From: Flavobacterium sp. KS-LB2
Lineage (GTDB): Bacteria > Bacteroidota > Bacteroidia > Flavobacteriales > Flavobacteriaceae
DNA length: 64,000 bases
NCBI RefSeq assembly: GCF_036895565.1
Contig: NZ_CP145904.1
Coordinates: forward strand, 1,860,001 to 1,924,000
Direction: 5' to 3'
The notes beneath the pieces are model-generated. The model did no database searches. It was not told the DNA's origin and saw nothing but the letters and a program-made list of their open reading frames with translations. This document shows, piece after piece, positions 37,643 through 47,214 of the stretch. The position numbers were made by a program, and so were the translations under genes. The stretch's first letter is position 1, and each line of letters starts with the position of its first letter.

Positions 37643-38512
37643 ATGCAATTACTCGTTTTTATTATTGCTTACCCTTTTCTTTGGGTTATTTCTATTCTTC
37701 CATTTCGTGTTTTTTACGGATTATCAGATGTAGTTTACCTTTTAGTTTACCACGTTATTGGATATCGAAAAAAAGTAGTTCGAGCAAATCTAGCTTTAGC
37801 ATTACCACAAATTAGTGTCGAAGAACGACTTATTATCGAAAAAAAGTCATATCATCATTTGTGCGATATGTTTATGGAAATGATAAAAACTATGACTATT
37901 TCATCAGAAGAAATGAATAAAAGGTTTGTAATAACAAATCTAGAGGTTATCAAAGAATACGAGAAAAAAGGAAAAAGTATTATGCTTATAGCTTCCCATT
38001 ATGCAAGTTGGGAATGGCTAATTACACTGAATCAAAAAATATCATCTAAAGGGATTGCCGTTTATAAAAAATTAGCCAATAAATACTTTGATAAACTAGT
38101 AAGAGACATTCGATCCAAATATAACACAGAATTAGTTCCTACCAATAAAACAATCCCGTTAATCACTCAAAATCAACAAAATAAAACTCAATGTGTATAC
38201 GGACTAGCCAGTGATCAATCCCCTAAGGCAGATAGAATATTTCACTGGGAGAGTTTTATGGGCGTTGAAGTTCCCGTACATACCGGACCTGAAATGTTAG
38301 CAAAAAAATACGATATGACCGTAGTTTTTGCAAAAGTCAAAAAGGTAAAAAGAGGGTATTATGAGCTTACTATAGTTCCTATTAGTGATAATCCAAACTC
38401 GATTCCAAATTTTGGAATTACGAGCACCTACATAAAAGAAGTCGAGAAACAAATTCTAGAAGCTCCTGAATATTATTTTTGGACGCATAAAAGATGGAAA
38501 CACAGAAAATAG
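37643..38512 (+). CDS. LpxL/HtrB-type lipid A acyltransferase-like protein
   Basis: A 289-residue membrane-bound acyltransferase with an N-terminal anchor (about 1-40). HYASWEW (residues 118-124) is in the place of the family H-x4-D/E catalytic motif, and SDQSPKADRIFHWESFMG is a typical later segment. Such enzymes add a secondary acyl chain to lipid A. The end YYFWTHKRWKHRK is also typical. A TATATTTG box at 37620-37627 lies 15 nt upstream, without a clear TTG box. It is divergent from the rhomboid gene. Confidence 0.9.
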   Translation: MQLLVFIIAYPFLWVISILPFRVFYGLSDVVYLLVYHVIGYRKKVVRANLALALPQISVEERLIIEKKSYHHLCDMFMEMIKTMTISSEEMNKRFVITNLEVIKEYEKKGKSIMLIASHYASWEWLITLNQKISSKGIAVYKKLANKYFDKLVRDIRSKYNTELVPTNKTIPLITQNQQNKTQCVYGLASDQSPKADRIFHWESFMGVEVPVHTGPEMLAKKYDMTVVFAKVKKVKRGYYELTIVPISDNPNSIPNFGITSTYIKEVEKQILEAPEYYFWTHKRWKHRK

Positions 38513-38513
38513 T

Positions 38514-38548
38514 ATTCAGTTTGCAGTAATCAGAAACAGTGTACAGTA
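38514..38548. repeat. Simple CAGT-type tract after the acyltransferase gene
   Basis: A tract with repeated CAGT at 7-8 base spacing (TTCAGTTTGCAGTAATCAG, then AAACAGTGTACAGT). It follows the acyltransferase stop and precedes the shared terminator. Confidence 0.5.
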
Positions 38549-38596
38549 AAAAAATCACACATTATAAACAATAGCATTTATAACGTGTGATTTTTT
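38549..38596. terminator. Bidirectional terminator, acyltransferase/aminotransferase
   Basis: Stem AAAAATCACACATTATAAA with TTTATAACGTGTGATTTTT (one mismatch), 8-nt loop, A-run before and T-run after. It separates convergent genes. Confidence 0.88.
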
Positions 38597-38617
38597 AGTT
38601 TATTAAAACCGTAACTT

Positions 38618-40105
38618 CTATAAAGAAAACCAGTTTTTAACCAATTCATCCTCTAAGGGTTGCGCGTTCTTATTTACAAACTCATTTGTAGCCGAATTAT
38701 AATTATAATCCAAAGCCCAAGTTTTATGGTTTTCAGCTAATGCTTTTATTCCGTTACAAACAAATTCAATTTCAGCATTTGTAGTTGTAGGATGAATAGA
38801 CATTCTAATCCAGCCCGGTTTTCTGATTAAATCTCCAAGTGTAATTTCGTCAATTAATTTATGGGAAGTTTCTTGGTCAACATGCAATAAAAAGTGTCCG
38901 TAGGTTCCAGCACAACTACAACCACCACGAGTTTGAATTCCGAATTTATCATTCAATAATTTCACGCCTAAGTTAAAATGTAAATCTTCCACAAAGAAAG
39001 AAATCACCCCTAACCTGTCCTGATGTTGTCCTGCAAGAATTTTAATATTAGAAATAGTTCCTAATTCAGAGAAAATATAATCTACTATTTCATGCTCTCT
39101 TTTTAAGATATTTTCAATTCCCATTTGCTCTTTCAACTGAACAGCCAATGCGGTTTTTATCACCTGAAGAAATCCGGGAGTACCACCATCTTCCCTATCT
39201 TCAATATTATCTATGTATTTATGTTCTCCCCAAGGATTCGTCCAACTTACCGTTCCGCCACCTGGATTATCGGGAACTAAATTTTGATATAATTTTTTAT
39301 TAAATACTAAAACGCCACAAGTTCCAGGTCCGCCAAGGAATTTATGCGGTGAAAAGAAAATGGCGTCCAAATAACTTTCTGCATCTTCAGGATGCATATC
39401 GATTTTCACGTAAGGCCCAGAGCAAGCAAAATCCACGAAACAAAGTCCGTTATGCTGGTGCATTATTTTTGCCACTTCATGATACGGAGTTCTGATTCCC
39501 GTAACGTTCGAACACGATGTGATGGAAGCAATTTTAAAAGATCTTTCTTTATATTTATCCAATAAAAGCTCAAGATTTTCTATGCTGAACAAACCATCTT
39601 CTGAAGAAGGAATAACTTCAACATCAGCAATAGTTTCTAACCAAGACGTTTGATTGGAATGGTGTTCCATATGGGAAATAAAAACAATTGGCTTCTTTTC
39701 GGCTGGTATAGTGATGAAATTCTTTAAGTTTTCAGGTATTTTCAAACCTAAAATTCGTTGAAATTTATTGACAACACCTGTCATTCCAGTTCCATCAGTA
39801 ATTAAAACATCATCAGCACTAGCATTTACATGATGTTTGATAATATGTCGCGCTTGATGATAGGCTTTAGTCATTGCTGTTCCCGAAACCGTAGTTTCTG
39901 TGTGAGTATTAGCCACAAAAGGACCAAATTCGTTCATTAATTTCTCCTCAATAGGACGATACAAACGACCGCTGGCTGTCCAATCCGTATAAATAATTTG
40001 TTTATGTCCGTAAGGAGATTCAAACTCTTGATTTATTCCGATTATGTTATCGCGAAACTGTTGAAAGTATTGCTCTAATTGTGTTGGCGCTTCTTTGGTA
40101 ATCAT
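38618..40105 (-). CDS. Class V PLP-dependent aminotransferase / cysteine desulfurase-like
   Basis: A 495-residue fold-type I PLP enzyme. The Schiff-base Lys sits in FFSPHKFLGGPGTCG, the phosphate-binding Asp/His region in DFACSGPYVKIDMHPED, and a Cys loop in TRGGCSCAGTYGH. The start TDWTASGRLYRPIEEKL resembles class V proteins of the SufS/Csd type, but no suf or isc gene is near. It could act on cysteine or on another amino acid; the true reaction is open. It is transcribed alone. Confidence 0.9.
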   Translation of the reverse strand: MITKEAPTQLEQYFQQFRDNIIGINQEFESPYGHKQIIYTDWTASGRLYRPIEEKLMNEFGPFVANTHTETTVSGTAMTKAYHQARHIIKHHVNASADDVLITDGTGMTGVVNKFQRILGLKIPENLKNFITIPAEKKPIVFISHMEHHSNQTSWLETIADVEVIPSSEDGLFSIENLELLLDKYKERSFKIASITSCSNVTGIRTPYHEVAKIMHQHNGLCFVDFACSGPYVKIDMHPEDAESYLDAIFFSPHKFLGGPGTCGVLVFNKKLYQNLVPDNPGGGTVSWTNPWGEHKYIDNIEDREDGGTPGFLQVIKTALAVQLKEQMGIENILKREHEIVDYIFSELGTISNIKILAGQHQDRLGVISFFVEDLHFNLGVKLLNDKFGIQTRGGCSCAGTYGHFLLHVDQETSHKLIDEITLGDLIRKPGWIRMSIHPTTTNAEIEFVCNGIKALAENHKTWALDYNYNSATNEFVNKNAQPLEDELVKNWFSL

Positions 40106-40319
40106 TGTATGTCTAATTTGACTTCAAAGATATTATTATTTTATGAAATTGAGAATTTGACAGTTTGTTATTTCCGAATGTCATTAGTTTTTTCATGAAT
40201 TTCAACGATTTTTATTTCCATTGAGGTTTTCCTCAAAATAATGTAAAACAAAGGAAATACTTTTGTAAAAGAACCAAATTATTTATCTTTTTTTCAATAA
40301 GTTAACAGTTAATACCATT

Positions 40320-40913
40320 ATGAATAAAAGTATTATTTTAGAAAAAAAAGTTCAATCTTTTTCAGAAGAAGAATTGACTCACTACATTAATGGAAATGCT
40401 GAATGTCTTTCTACGATGTGCTTTAGCACTTTGAAAAAAGAAATTATTCTCAGAAAAGATTTATCCAATGAAGTCAAAATATTAATTGAGAACATACAGG
40501 ATGTAAGAAATCAAAACTTTATTAATGAAATATTCCCTTATCTATATTCTAAAAATAAAAAAATAAAAACTGTAGAAGATTTAATAGCTGATTTAAAAAA
40601 GAATGAGATTTGTGAACCCGATATTAATACATTACTGCGGCAATTACCTAAAATTATTGAAATTAATAATGCCCAGCATGACCCTGAAAATTCAATAAAA
40701 ACATTAGGATTTATATTCTGTATTGTTCTTGCAATAGTTTCTTTTAATCTTTTTACTACATCAAGTATAATTATTACCTTAATATCTGCACTTATTGGAC
40801 TCTACCTCATTTTTAACAGAAACGACTATTCACGCATGAATAAATTAAAAAGGAATATTGAATTTTATTTAGATATAATTAAACATATTCCTAAAGCAAA
40901 ACCCGAAGTGTAA
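40320..40913 (+). CDS. Membrane protein of unknown function
   Basis: A 197-residue protein with a charged helical N-terminal part (about 1-130) and two close membrane segments (about 135-152 and 155-172), followed by a basic tail (MNKLKRNIEFYLDIIKHIPK). No signal peptide. I do not recognise a domain. It stands alone. Confidence 0.7.
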   Translation: MNKSIILEKKVQSFSEEELTHYINGNAECLSTMCFSTLKKEIILRKDLSNEVKILIENIQDVRNQNFINEIFPYLYSKNKKIKTVEDLIADLKKNEICEPDINTLLRQLPKIIEINNAQHDPENSIKTLGFIFCIVLAIVSFNLFTTSSIIITLISALIGLYLIFNRNDYSRMNKLKRNIEFYLDIIKHIPKAKPEV

Positions 40914-41065
40914 AATATTTTCATTTATTTTTAAAAATGTCCCATCCTGAAATAATCATATACAAAAACATCTTCTATAAAAATCCCTTAAAATGTAAAG
41001 TAGCTGACAAAGTGTGATTTTGATTCGTTTTATATTTGATTAATGAATCAAAAAACATTTTCGTC

Positions 41066-41485
41066 ATGAAAAAAATTGTTTTTATACTACCTATTCTCTT
41101 GCTTTTACTTTCGTGTGAAGTTGAAGGCGATTTGACCCATGATACCGAGTTAACCATACCAATTCCTGAAAATACTCCTCCTGTTGCTACCGGTAATTTC
41201 ATGCCAACATCAGGAATTAAAGTTACCGGTTCTGCTAAAATTTATTTGAATGGAAATCAGAATGAAGTTCGTTTAGAAAATTTCAGTGTTTCCAGTGGTC
41301 CCGATTTGAAAGTATATCTGTCAAAAAACGCTACCCCTACAGATTTTGTAAATCTAGGCAATTTAACATCTTCCACAGTCTACGCAATTCCAATTCAAGT
41401 CAATGTTTCTGATTATAAATATGTACTGATTCACTGCCAACAATACAGTCATCTTTTTGCAGTGGCGCAATTATCACAAAATTAA
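41066..41485 (+). CDS. DM13-domain lipoprotein
   Basis: A 139-residue lipoprotein: MKKIVFILPILLLLLSC with lipobox LSC, acidic residues just behind it (CEVEGD), then a DM13 domain (GSAKIYLNGNQNEVRLENF, SGPDLKVYLSKNA). DM13 is a predicted electron-transfer or redox-linked domain named from animal proteins. The frame reaches ten codons further up (41036), but those would spoil the signal peptide. It is 10 nt before an exported outer-membrane-like protein and likely cotranscribed. Confidence 0.88.
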   Translation: MKKIVFILPILLLLLSCEVEGDLTHDTELTIPIPENTPPVATGNFMPTSGIKVTGSAKIYLNGNQNEVRLENFSVSSGPDLKVYLSKNATPTDFVNLGNLTSSTVYAIPIQVNVSDYKYVLIHCQQYSHLFAVAQLSQN

Positions 41486-41495
41486 AACCTTATTT

Positions 41496-42392
41496 ATGAA
41501 AAAACTACTGCTAATCATCGCCATTGGGATGTTCTCTAACTCCTTTGCGCAAGGCTGTAGCGATGCCGGAATTTGCTCCATTGGAAACGGTTTTCAAACT
41601 ACCGACAAAACAGTAAAAAATGCACTTGAAATAGGAAGTATTTATGGTGCTGGCGAAGCTGATGTTACCTATTTTTCGCCTTACATCACCTATACTAGAA
41701 CAATTAATGAACGTTTGGCATTGAGTTCTAAAATCACATATTCGGTTGCAAATGGTAGTTTTGGAACAAGAGGTGCTTTTGGCGATGCTTATTTGATAGG
41801 AAATTACAATTGGAAACCAAAAACGAATACACAATGGAGTTCACTTGTGGGCCTCAAAATACCTTTTACGAGTTCAAATCTTAAAATAAATGAGTTTTCA
41901 CTTCCTTTGGATTACCAATCCAGTTTGGGAACATTTGATTTAATTGCAGGATTGAATCTTAACTATAAAAAATGGGATTTTAATACGGCCGTTCAAATTC
42001 CAGTTTTCAATAATAATAAAAATTCGTACTTCACGGAATTCGCTGATACAGATGACTTTCCTTCCACTAATTTATTCGAAAGAAAATCAGATGCTTTATT
42101 TCGAACTACCTATACTTTGCAAACTACGAATAAAAGATTCACTTTCAAACCCAACCTATTGTTCATTTATCATTTAGGAGAAGATAGTTTTGAGAATGTT
42201 TTTGGAACAAGAGAAACGATAAAAAACTCTGATGGTTTGACCATAAACGGAAATATTATTGGCACATATGCCATAAATACTAAAAACAGCATCGAATTAT
42301 CCTTAGCCACGCCATTTGTAGTTCGAGAAGTACGTCCTGATGGTTTAACTCGTAAATTCACCACAGGAATAATTTACAAAGTTTCTTTTTAA
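41496..42392 (+). CDS. Exported beta-rich protein, probable outer-membrane barrel
   Basis: A 298-residue protein with a signal peptide (to about residue 18, SFAQ), then a mature N terminus with two Cys (QGCSDAGICSIGNGF), and repeated amphipathic strands (FSPYITYTRTINERLALSSK, TYSVANGS, FDLIAGLNLNYKKWDF). It ends in an aromatic residue (KVSF), typical of outer-membrane barrels. I do not recognise a named family. The Cys pair and the neighbour DM13 lipoprotein hint at a redox or metal-related envelope function, which is inference. Confidence 0.75.
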   Translation: MKKLLLIIAIGMFSNSFAQGCSDAGICSIGNGFQTTDKTVKNALEIGSIYGAGEADVTYFSPYITYTRTINERLALSSKITYSVANGSFGTRGAFGDAYLIGNYNWKPKTNTQWSSLVGLKIPFTSSNLKINEFSLPLDYQSSLGTFDLIAGLNLNYKKWDFNTAVQIPVFNNNKNSYFTEFADTDDFPSTNLFERKSDALFRTTYTLQTTNKRFTFKPNLLFIYHLGEDSFENVFGTRETIKNSDGLTINGNIIGTYAINTKNSIELSLATPFVVREVRPDGLTRKFTTGIIYKVSF

Positions 42393-42446
42393 AACCTTAA
42401 AAAAATTAATTCAAACCAATTTTACTATTGTATTTCTGTTGTGGTA

Positions 42447-43223
42447 TTACCTACCACCATTGGCCTTAAGATCAGCTATACATTGTGCATCGAGTTGTGG
42501 TGCTGCACCTGAAGAAACCATATTACCAATACCACCTCCGAACTCTGAAGACCAATACATCAAACAGGTTTTTTCAATACAATGTTTTGGATGTTCAGCA
42601 TCTTCGTGATTGCTTTGCAAGTCAGTACCAAGATTTGTCAAGCCTAATATATGCCCGAATTCATGTGTAATTACTGTTGTTTCTAATAGACTTCTGTTGG
42701 GTTCAAATGGGCTATCACTCAGACCTTGAATTGTCTGTTCGTAAATAACAAAAGAAGTATTTCTGTAAGCCGTTCCAAGAATAACCGATGTATCTGTATC
42801 CTTTGAAGATTTTCCATCTGCAAAAAATGCCCAAACCGCTATTTCATCAGCATTATTGTATTTTGTTCTGTTCGCATCTTCAATGCTTACAATTTCTTCA
42901 TTGGTGTAAGGCGAATTTCCAGGCGAAGGTATAGAACGTTTAACAACACGAATACCACTTGGTTTATATGTTCTTGCTGTAAGAAAGTTTACAAAATTAT
43001 TAATTGCGGTACTGCTTGGTTCAAAACCAGTTACATACACCACTTCAATAACCATACTCTTGAACTTTTTATCAGATAATAAATCGTTGGCAGAGCTTCC
43101 TGTTGGCTGTTTATTAATTACTGGATTTATTGCAACTGGATTATCTAAGGGATCATCTTCATTTGAACAGGAGGTTACTGAGAGAAACAAAACTAGCACG
43201 AGTAATGTAAATATTTTTTTCAA
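42447..43223 (-). CDS. Putative metzincin-like metalloprotease lipoprotein
   Basis: A 258-residue lipoprotein with lipobox TSC at Cys19 followed by SNEDD, an acidic patch that fits the Bacteroidota surface-export signal. The zinc motif is HEFGHILGLTNLG (H-E-x-x-H-x-x-G), with a Met-turn-like CLMYW about 25 residues on. Two Cys (HCIEKTC) flank that turn. The place of the usual third His is Asn (GLTN), so the zinc site may be atypical. It is convergent with the barrel-like gene. Confidence 0.85.
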   Translation of the reverse strand: MKKIFTLLVLVLFLSVTSCSNEDDPLDNPVAINPVINKQPTGSSANDLLSDKKFKSMVIEVVYVTGFEPSSTAINNFVNFLTARTYKPSGIRVVKRSIPSPGNSPYTNEEIVSIEDANRTKYNNADEIAVWAFFADGKSSKDTDTSVILGTAYRNTSFVIYEQTIQGLSDSPFEPNRSLLETTVITHEFGHILGLTNLGTDLQSNHEDAEHPKHCIEKTCLMYWSSEFGGGIGNMVSSGAAPQLDAQCIADLKANGGR

Positions 43224-43369
43224 AGTTTTTATAAATTAGTAGTATTGATAGTATCATAATCGAACACAGATATGTGCTTTAAAACATTTACGAAAACTAA
43301 CGCCTTTTGGATTAAAATTATTGTTCTAAATAAATTTATCCAACTCGAATGTTGAATTGCAAAAAAGAC

Positions 43370-43409
43370 AAAACCCTTTCAAAATAGCTTTTGAAAGGGT
43401 TCTTTTTTA
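43370..43409. terminator. Terminator behind glmM
   Basis: A perfect 13-bp inverted repeat AACCCTTTCAAAA / TTTTGAAAGGGTT with loop TAGC. On the minus strand it is followed by TTGTCTTTTTT. It ends glmM transcription. Confidence 0.88.
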
Positions 43410-43424
43410 TATAAAAATGCGGAA

Positions 43425-44813
43425 TTATATTCCAGCTACCGCTTTTATTTCATCAATGATTCGTAATGCCAAAGCATCTGCTTTTTCTTGAGAAGCTGCT
43501 TCCGTATAAATTCGAATAATTGGTTCTGTATTCGATTTTCTAAGGTGAACCCAATTTTCAGCAAAGTCAATTTTCACACCGTCAATAGTGGTAATATCTT
43601 CATTTTTGTATTTCTCCGTCATGGCTACAAGAATCGCATCGACATCAATTTGTGGTGTCAATTCAATTTTGTTTTTGCTCATGTAATATTCTGGATACGA
43701 AGCACGCAAAGCAGAAACAGGCATTTTTTTGTTGGCCAAATGCGTTAAAAACAAAGCTACGCCTACCAAACTATCACGACCGTAATGCAATTCCGGATAA
43801 ATGATTCCGCCGTTTCCTTCGCCACCTATTACTGCGTTATTTTTTTTCATTAATTCTACCACGTTAACCTCGCCCACGGCACTTGCTTCGTAGCTTCCGT
43901 TATGCAAATTAGTGACATCACGCAATGCACGAGAAGAAGACATATTAGAAACCGTATTCCCTGGTGTTTTACTCAATACATAATCGGCGCAAGCCACCAA
44001 AGTGTATTCTTCACCAAACATTTCACCATCTTCACAAATGAAAGCCAAACGATCCACATCAGGATCCACGACAATTCCTAAATCTGCTTTTTCTTTTACA
44101 ACCAACTCCGAAATATCAGTCAAATGTTCTTTCAAAGGTTCCGGATTATGAGGAAAATGACCGTTTGGTTCGCAGTATAATTCGACTACTTCAACGCCCA
44201 TTAATTCTAATAATCTTGGAATAATAATTCCACCTGAAGAATTCACACCATCAACAACCACTTTGAATTTAGCTTCTTTTACAGCATCAACGTCTACCAA
44301 AGGCAAATTCAATACTTCATCAATATGAATATCCATGTATGCATCGTTAATCATAATGGCTCCCAAATCATCCACATCCGAGAAATCAAAGGCTTCTGCC
44401 TCTGCAATTTCAAGAATTTTCAGTCCTTCTTCTCCGTTTAAGAATTCCCCTTTTTCATTCAATAATTTCAAGGCATTCCATTGTTTTGGATTGTGGGAAG
44501 CAGTAAGGATAATTCCACCTTCGGCTTTTTCTAACGGAACAGCAACTTCAACCGTTGGCGTTGTTGAAAGTCCTAAATCAATCACGTCAATTCCTAAACC
44601 AATTAAAGTATTTACCACCAAATTGTGAATCATTGGTCCCGAAATACGAGCGTCACGACCTACAACAACAGTGATTTTATCTTTTCCAATATATTTTTTC
44701 AACCAAGTTCCATACGCCGAAGCAAATTTAACTGCATCAACAGGTGTCAGGTTATCCCCAACTTTACCTCCTATTGTTCCACGAATTCCCGATATTGATT
44801 TTATTAAAGTCAT
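43425..44813 (-). CDS. glmM: Phosphoglucosamine mutase
   Basis: A 462-residue alpha-D-phosphohexomutase that converts glucosamine-6-phosphate to the 1-phosphate for peptidoglycan and LPS synthesis. The phospho-Ser is Ser106 in TASHNPKQWN, the Mg loop DPDVDRL is seen, GEGNGG is the sugar loop, and RKSNTEPIIRIY is the phosphate-binding loop near the C terminus. The start SISGIRGTIGG is typical. In Bacteroidota the enzyme may be annotated glmM or as a general hexomutase; I favour glmM. It is transcribed alone. Confidence 0.92.
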   Translation of the reverse strand: MTLIKSISGIRGTIGGKVGDNLTPVDAVKFASAYGTWLKKYIGKDKITVVVGRDARISGPMIHNLVVNTLIGLGIDVIDLGLSTTPTVEVAVPLEKAEGGIILTASHNPKQWNALKLLNEKGEFLNGEEGLKILEIAEAEAFDFSDVDDLGAIMINDAYMDIHIDEVLNLPLVDVDAVKEAKFKVVVDGVNSSGGIIIPRLLELMGVEVVELYCEPNGHFPHNPEPLKEHLTDISELVVKEKADLGIVVDPDVDRLAFICEDGEMFGEEYTLVACADYVLSKTPGNTVSNMSSSRALRDVTNLHNGSYEASAVGEVNVVELMKKNNAVIGGEGNGGIIYPELHYGRDSLVGVALFLTHLANKKMPVSALRASYPEYYMSKNKIELTPQIDVDAILVAMTEKYKNEDITTIDGVKIDFAENWVHLRKSNTEPIIRIYTEAASQEKADALALRIIDEIKAVAGI

Positions 44814-44932
44814 TGATTATTATTTTAATTTTTGAAGTATAAATTTTAAATTGCTCACAAATATAATAATTGACGGTTTATAAAAGTCATTTAGAATTCA
44901 AAATTCATCATTTAAATTCCTAAATTAGGCGA

Positions 44933-45517
44933 ATGAATTTTCTAGCACACATCTATCTTTCCGGTGATAATGATTTAATCAAAATTGGCAATTTCATGGC
45001 CGATGGAATTCGTGGAAAACATTTTGAAAGTTATCCTTTAGAAATTCAAAAAGGAATCATTTTACATCGTGCCATTGATACTTATACCGACGCTCATCCC
45101 ATTTTTAGAAAAAGCACCAAACGCCTTCATGAAAAATACCATCATTACGCAGGTGTAATCGTTGATGTTTTTTACGATCATTTTTTGGCTAAAAACTGGA
45201 ACAGTTATTCTAATGAAAAATTGGATCAATTTGTAGCACGATTTTATCAGTCTTTGCACGATAACCATATCAATCTTTCTGAAAGAACCAAAGGAATGAT
45301 GCCCTATATGATTGAACAAAACTGGTTAGTGAGTTATCAAACCGTGGAAGGAATCAATCGGATTTTGACCCAAATGGATCAGCGAACCAAAAATCAATCT
45401 AAAATGCGATTTGCCACTAATGAACTTTCTGAATTTTATACCCAATTTGAAGAGGAATTCACCAATTTCTTTCAAGAATTAATCCTATTTTCGAATACTA
45501 AAATAATCACTTTATGA
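44933..45517 (+). CDS. acpH: Acyl carrier protein phosphodiesterase
   Basis: A 194-residue protein of the ACP phosphodiesterase family, which removes phosphopantetheine from ACP. Motifs are MNFLAHIYLSGDNDLIKIGNFMADGIRG, ILHRAIDTYTDAHP and GVIVDVFYDHFLAKNW, an HD-like arrangement. The stop codon overlaps the start of the first gamma-glutamyltransferase gene by four bases (ATGA), implying coupled translation. Confidence 0.92.
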   Translation: MNFLAHIYLSGDNDLIKIGNFMADGIRGKHFESYPLEIQKGIILHRAIDTYTDAHPIFRKSTKRLHEKYHHYAGVIVDVFYDHFLAKNWNSYSNEKLDQFVARFYQSLHDNHINLSERTKGMMPYMIEQNWLVSYQTVEGINRILTQMDQRTKNQSKMRFATNELSEFYTQFEEEFTNFFQELILFSNTKIITL

Positions 45518-47199
45518 AAAAAATACTTTTTCTGCTTGCTTTTGCCGTTTTAGGTTGTAAATCGAATGAAAAAACGGTAGAACCCACTGGTTTAGTTACT
45601 TCAAAAGCTATGGTAGTTTCAGCGCGTGAAGAAGCTTCGCAAATTGGAGTTGAAATCCTAAAAAAAGGTGGAAATGCATTTGACGCGATGGTTGCCACAG
45701 AACTGGCTTTGGCAGTTGCTCATCCACAAGCTGGAAATATTGGTGGTGGCGGTTTCATGGTTTTCAGAAAAGCCAATGGCGAAACGGGAGCTATCGATTA
45801 TAGAGAAAAAGCACCTTTGGCAGCGTCTAAAGATATGTTTCTGGACGAAAAAGGAAATGTAATCGAAGGTAAAAGTAGAGAAACGGCTTTGGCATCTGGA
45901 ATTCCGGGTACCATTGCAGGAATATTTGAAGTACACAAAAAATATGGTTCTTTACCCATAAGTGAAATTCTGAAACCTGTAATTGCCTTAGCCGAAAGAG
46001 GCGTTGTTGTTACTAAATTTCAAGCCGAAAGTTTGGCTTATTACAGAGCTTCCTTTATAAAAAGCAATGGTAAGAACAGTTTGTTTTCTAAAGCATATAA
46101 AGAAAATGATACTATAAAATATACAGCACTAGCAGCAACATTAAAACGAATTGCCCAAAACGGTCGGGATGAGTTTTACAAAGGAGAAACAGCTCAAAAG
46201 TTGATTGCTTTTCTGGCTAAAAAAGGTGGAAATGCCACATTAGAAGATTTAAATAGTTATAATGCCAAGTGGCGAACTCCAATTACTTTTCAATATAAAA
46301 ATTTAAAAATTACTTCGATGTCTCCGCCAAGCAGCGGTGGAATTTGTCTGAATCAAATCATGAAAATGATTGAGCCTTTCAATCTTTCACAAATGGGACA
46401 CAACAGCGCAAAAACAATTCAAGTAATTACAGAAGCAGAACGAAGAGCGTATGCTGACAGGAACTATTTCTTAGGTGATCCTGATTTTGTAAAACTTCCG
46501 ATAAAAGAATTACTAAGTCCATCCTATTTAGAAAAAAGAATGAATGATTTTTCATTCGATAAGGCTTCTAAATCTTCGGATATTGCCCATGGAGTAATCA
46601 AAGGATATGAAAGCAACCAAACCACACATTATTCTATTGTAGATGCAGCCGGAAATGCAGTTTCAGCAACGACTACTTTAAATGATAATTATGGTTCTAA
46701 AATATATTGTGATGAATTGGGTTTCTTTTTGAATAATCAAATGGACGATTTCAGTGCCAAACCAGGAGTTCCTAACTTATACGGACTCACTGGAAGCGAG
46801 GCCAACAGCATTGCTCCGGGAAAAAGAATGTTGAGTTCTATGACACCTACGATTGTCGAAAAAGACGATAAACTTTTCATGGCTGTAGGAACGCCGGGAG
46901 GTTCCACCATTATAACATCGGTGTTGCAAACGATATTGAATGTGTTTGAATTTGACATGAGTATGCAAGAAGCCGTGAATGCACCCCGTTTCCACCATCA
47001 ATGGTTGCCTGATGAAATTACTTTTGAACCGAATTCATTCGATAAAGAATTATTGAATAGCTTAAAGAAAAAAGGATATATCATCAATGAAAAAAACAAA
47101 GAAATCATTGGCGAAGTTGATGCTATTTTGATTCTTCCGAATGGGAAATTGGAAGGTGGCGCAGATAAAAGGGGTGATAATAAAGCCGTTGGTTTTTAA
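45514..47199 (+). CDS. ggt: Gamma-glutamyltransferase lipoprotein, copy 1
   Basis: A 561-residue Ntn-hydrolase that cleaves gamma-glutamyl bonds of glutathione and related compounds. It has a lipobox (LGC at Cys15), so it is likely membrane-anchored. The autoprocessing nucleophile is Thr370 in TTHYSIVDAAGNAVSATTTLN, the start of the small subunit. Other motifs are GNIGGGGFMV, LSSMTPTIV, GTPGGSTI and EAVNAPRFHHQW. The downstream neighbour is a paralogue of identical length, with its Thr at the same position. The gene is translationally coupled to acpH. Confidence 0.96.
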   Translation: MKKILFLLAFAVLGCKSNEKTVEPTGLVTSKAMVVSAREEASQIGVEILKKGGNAFDAMVATELALAVAHPQAGNIGGGGFMVFRKANGETGAIDYREKAPLAASKDMFLDEKGNVIEGKSRETALASGIPGTIAGIFEVHKKYGSLPISEILKPVIALAERGVVVTKFQAESLAYYRASFIKSNGKNSLFSKAYKENDTIKYTALAATLKRIAQNGRDEFYKGETAQKLIAFLAKKGGNATLEDLNSYNAKWRTPITFQYKNLKITSMSPPSSGGICLNQIMKMIEPFNLSQMGHNSAKTIQVITEAERRAYADRNYFLGDPDFVKLPIKELLSPSYLEKRMNDFSFDKASKSSDIAHGVIKGYESNQTTHYSIVDAAGNAVSATTTLNDNYGSKIYCDELGFFLNNQMDDFSAKPGVPNLYGLTGSEANSIAPGKRMLSSMTPTIVEKDDKLFMAVGTPGGSTIITSVLQTILNVFEFDMSMQEAVNAPRFHHQWLPDEITFEPNSFDKELLNSLKKKGYIINEKNKEIIGEVDAILILPNGKLEGGADKRGDNKAVGF

Positions 47200-47214
47200 A
47201 TTTATTGTATTCGA

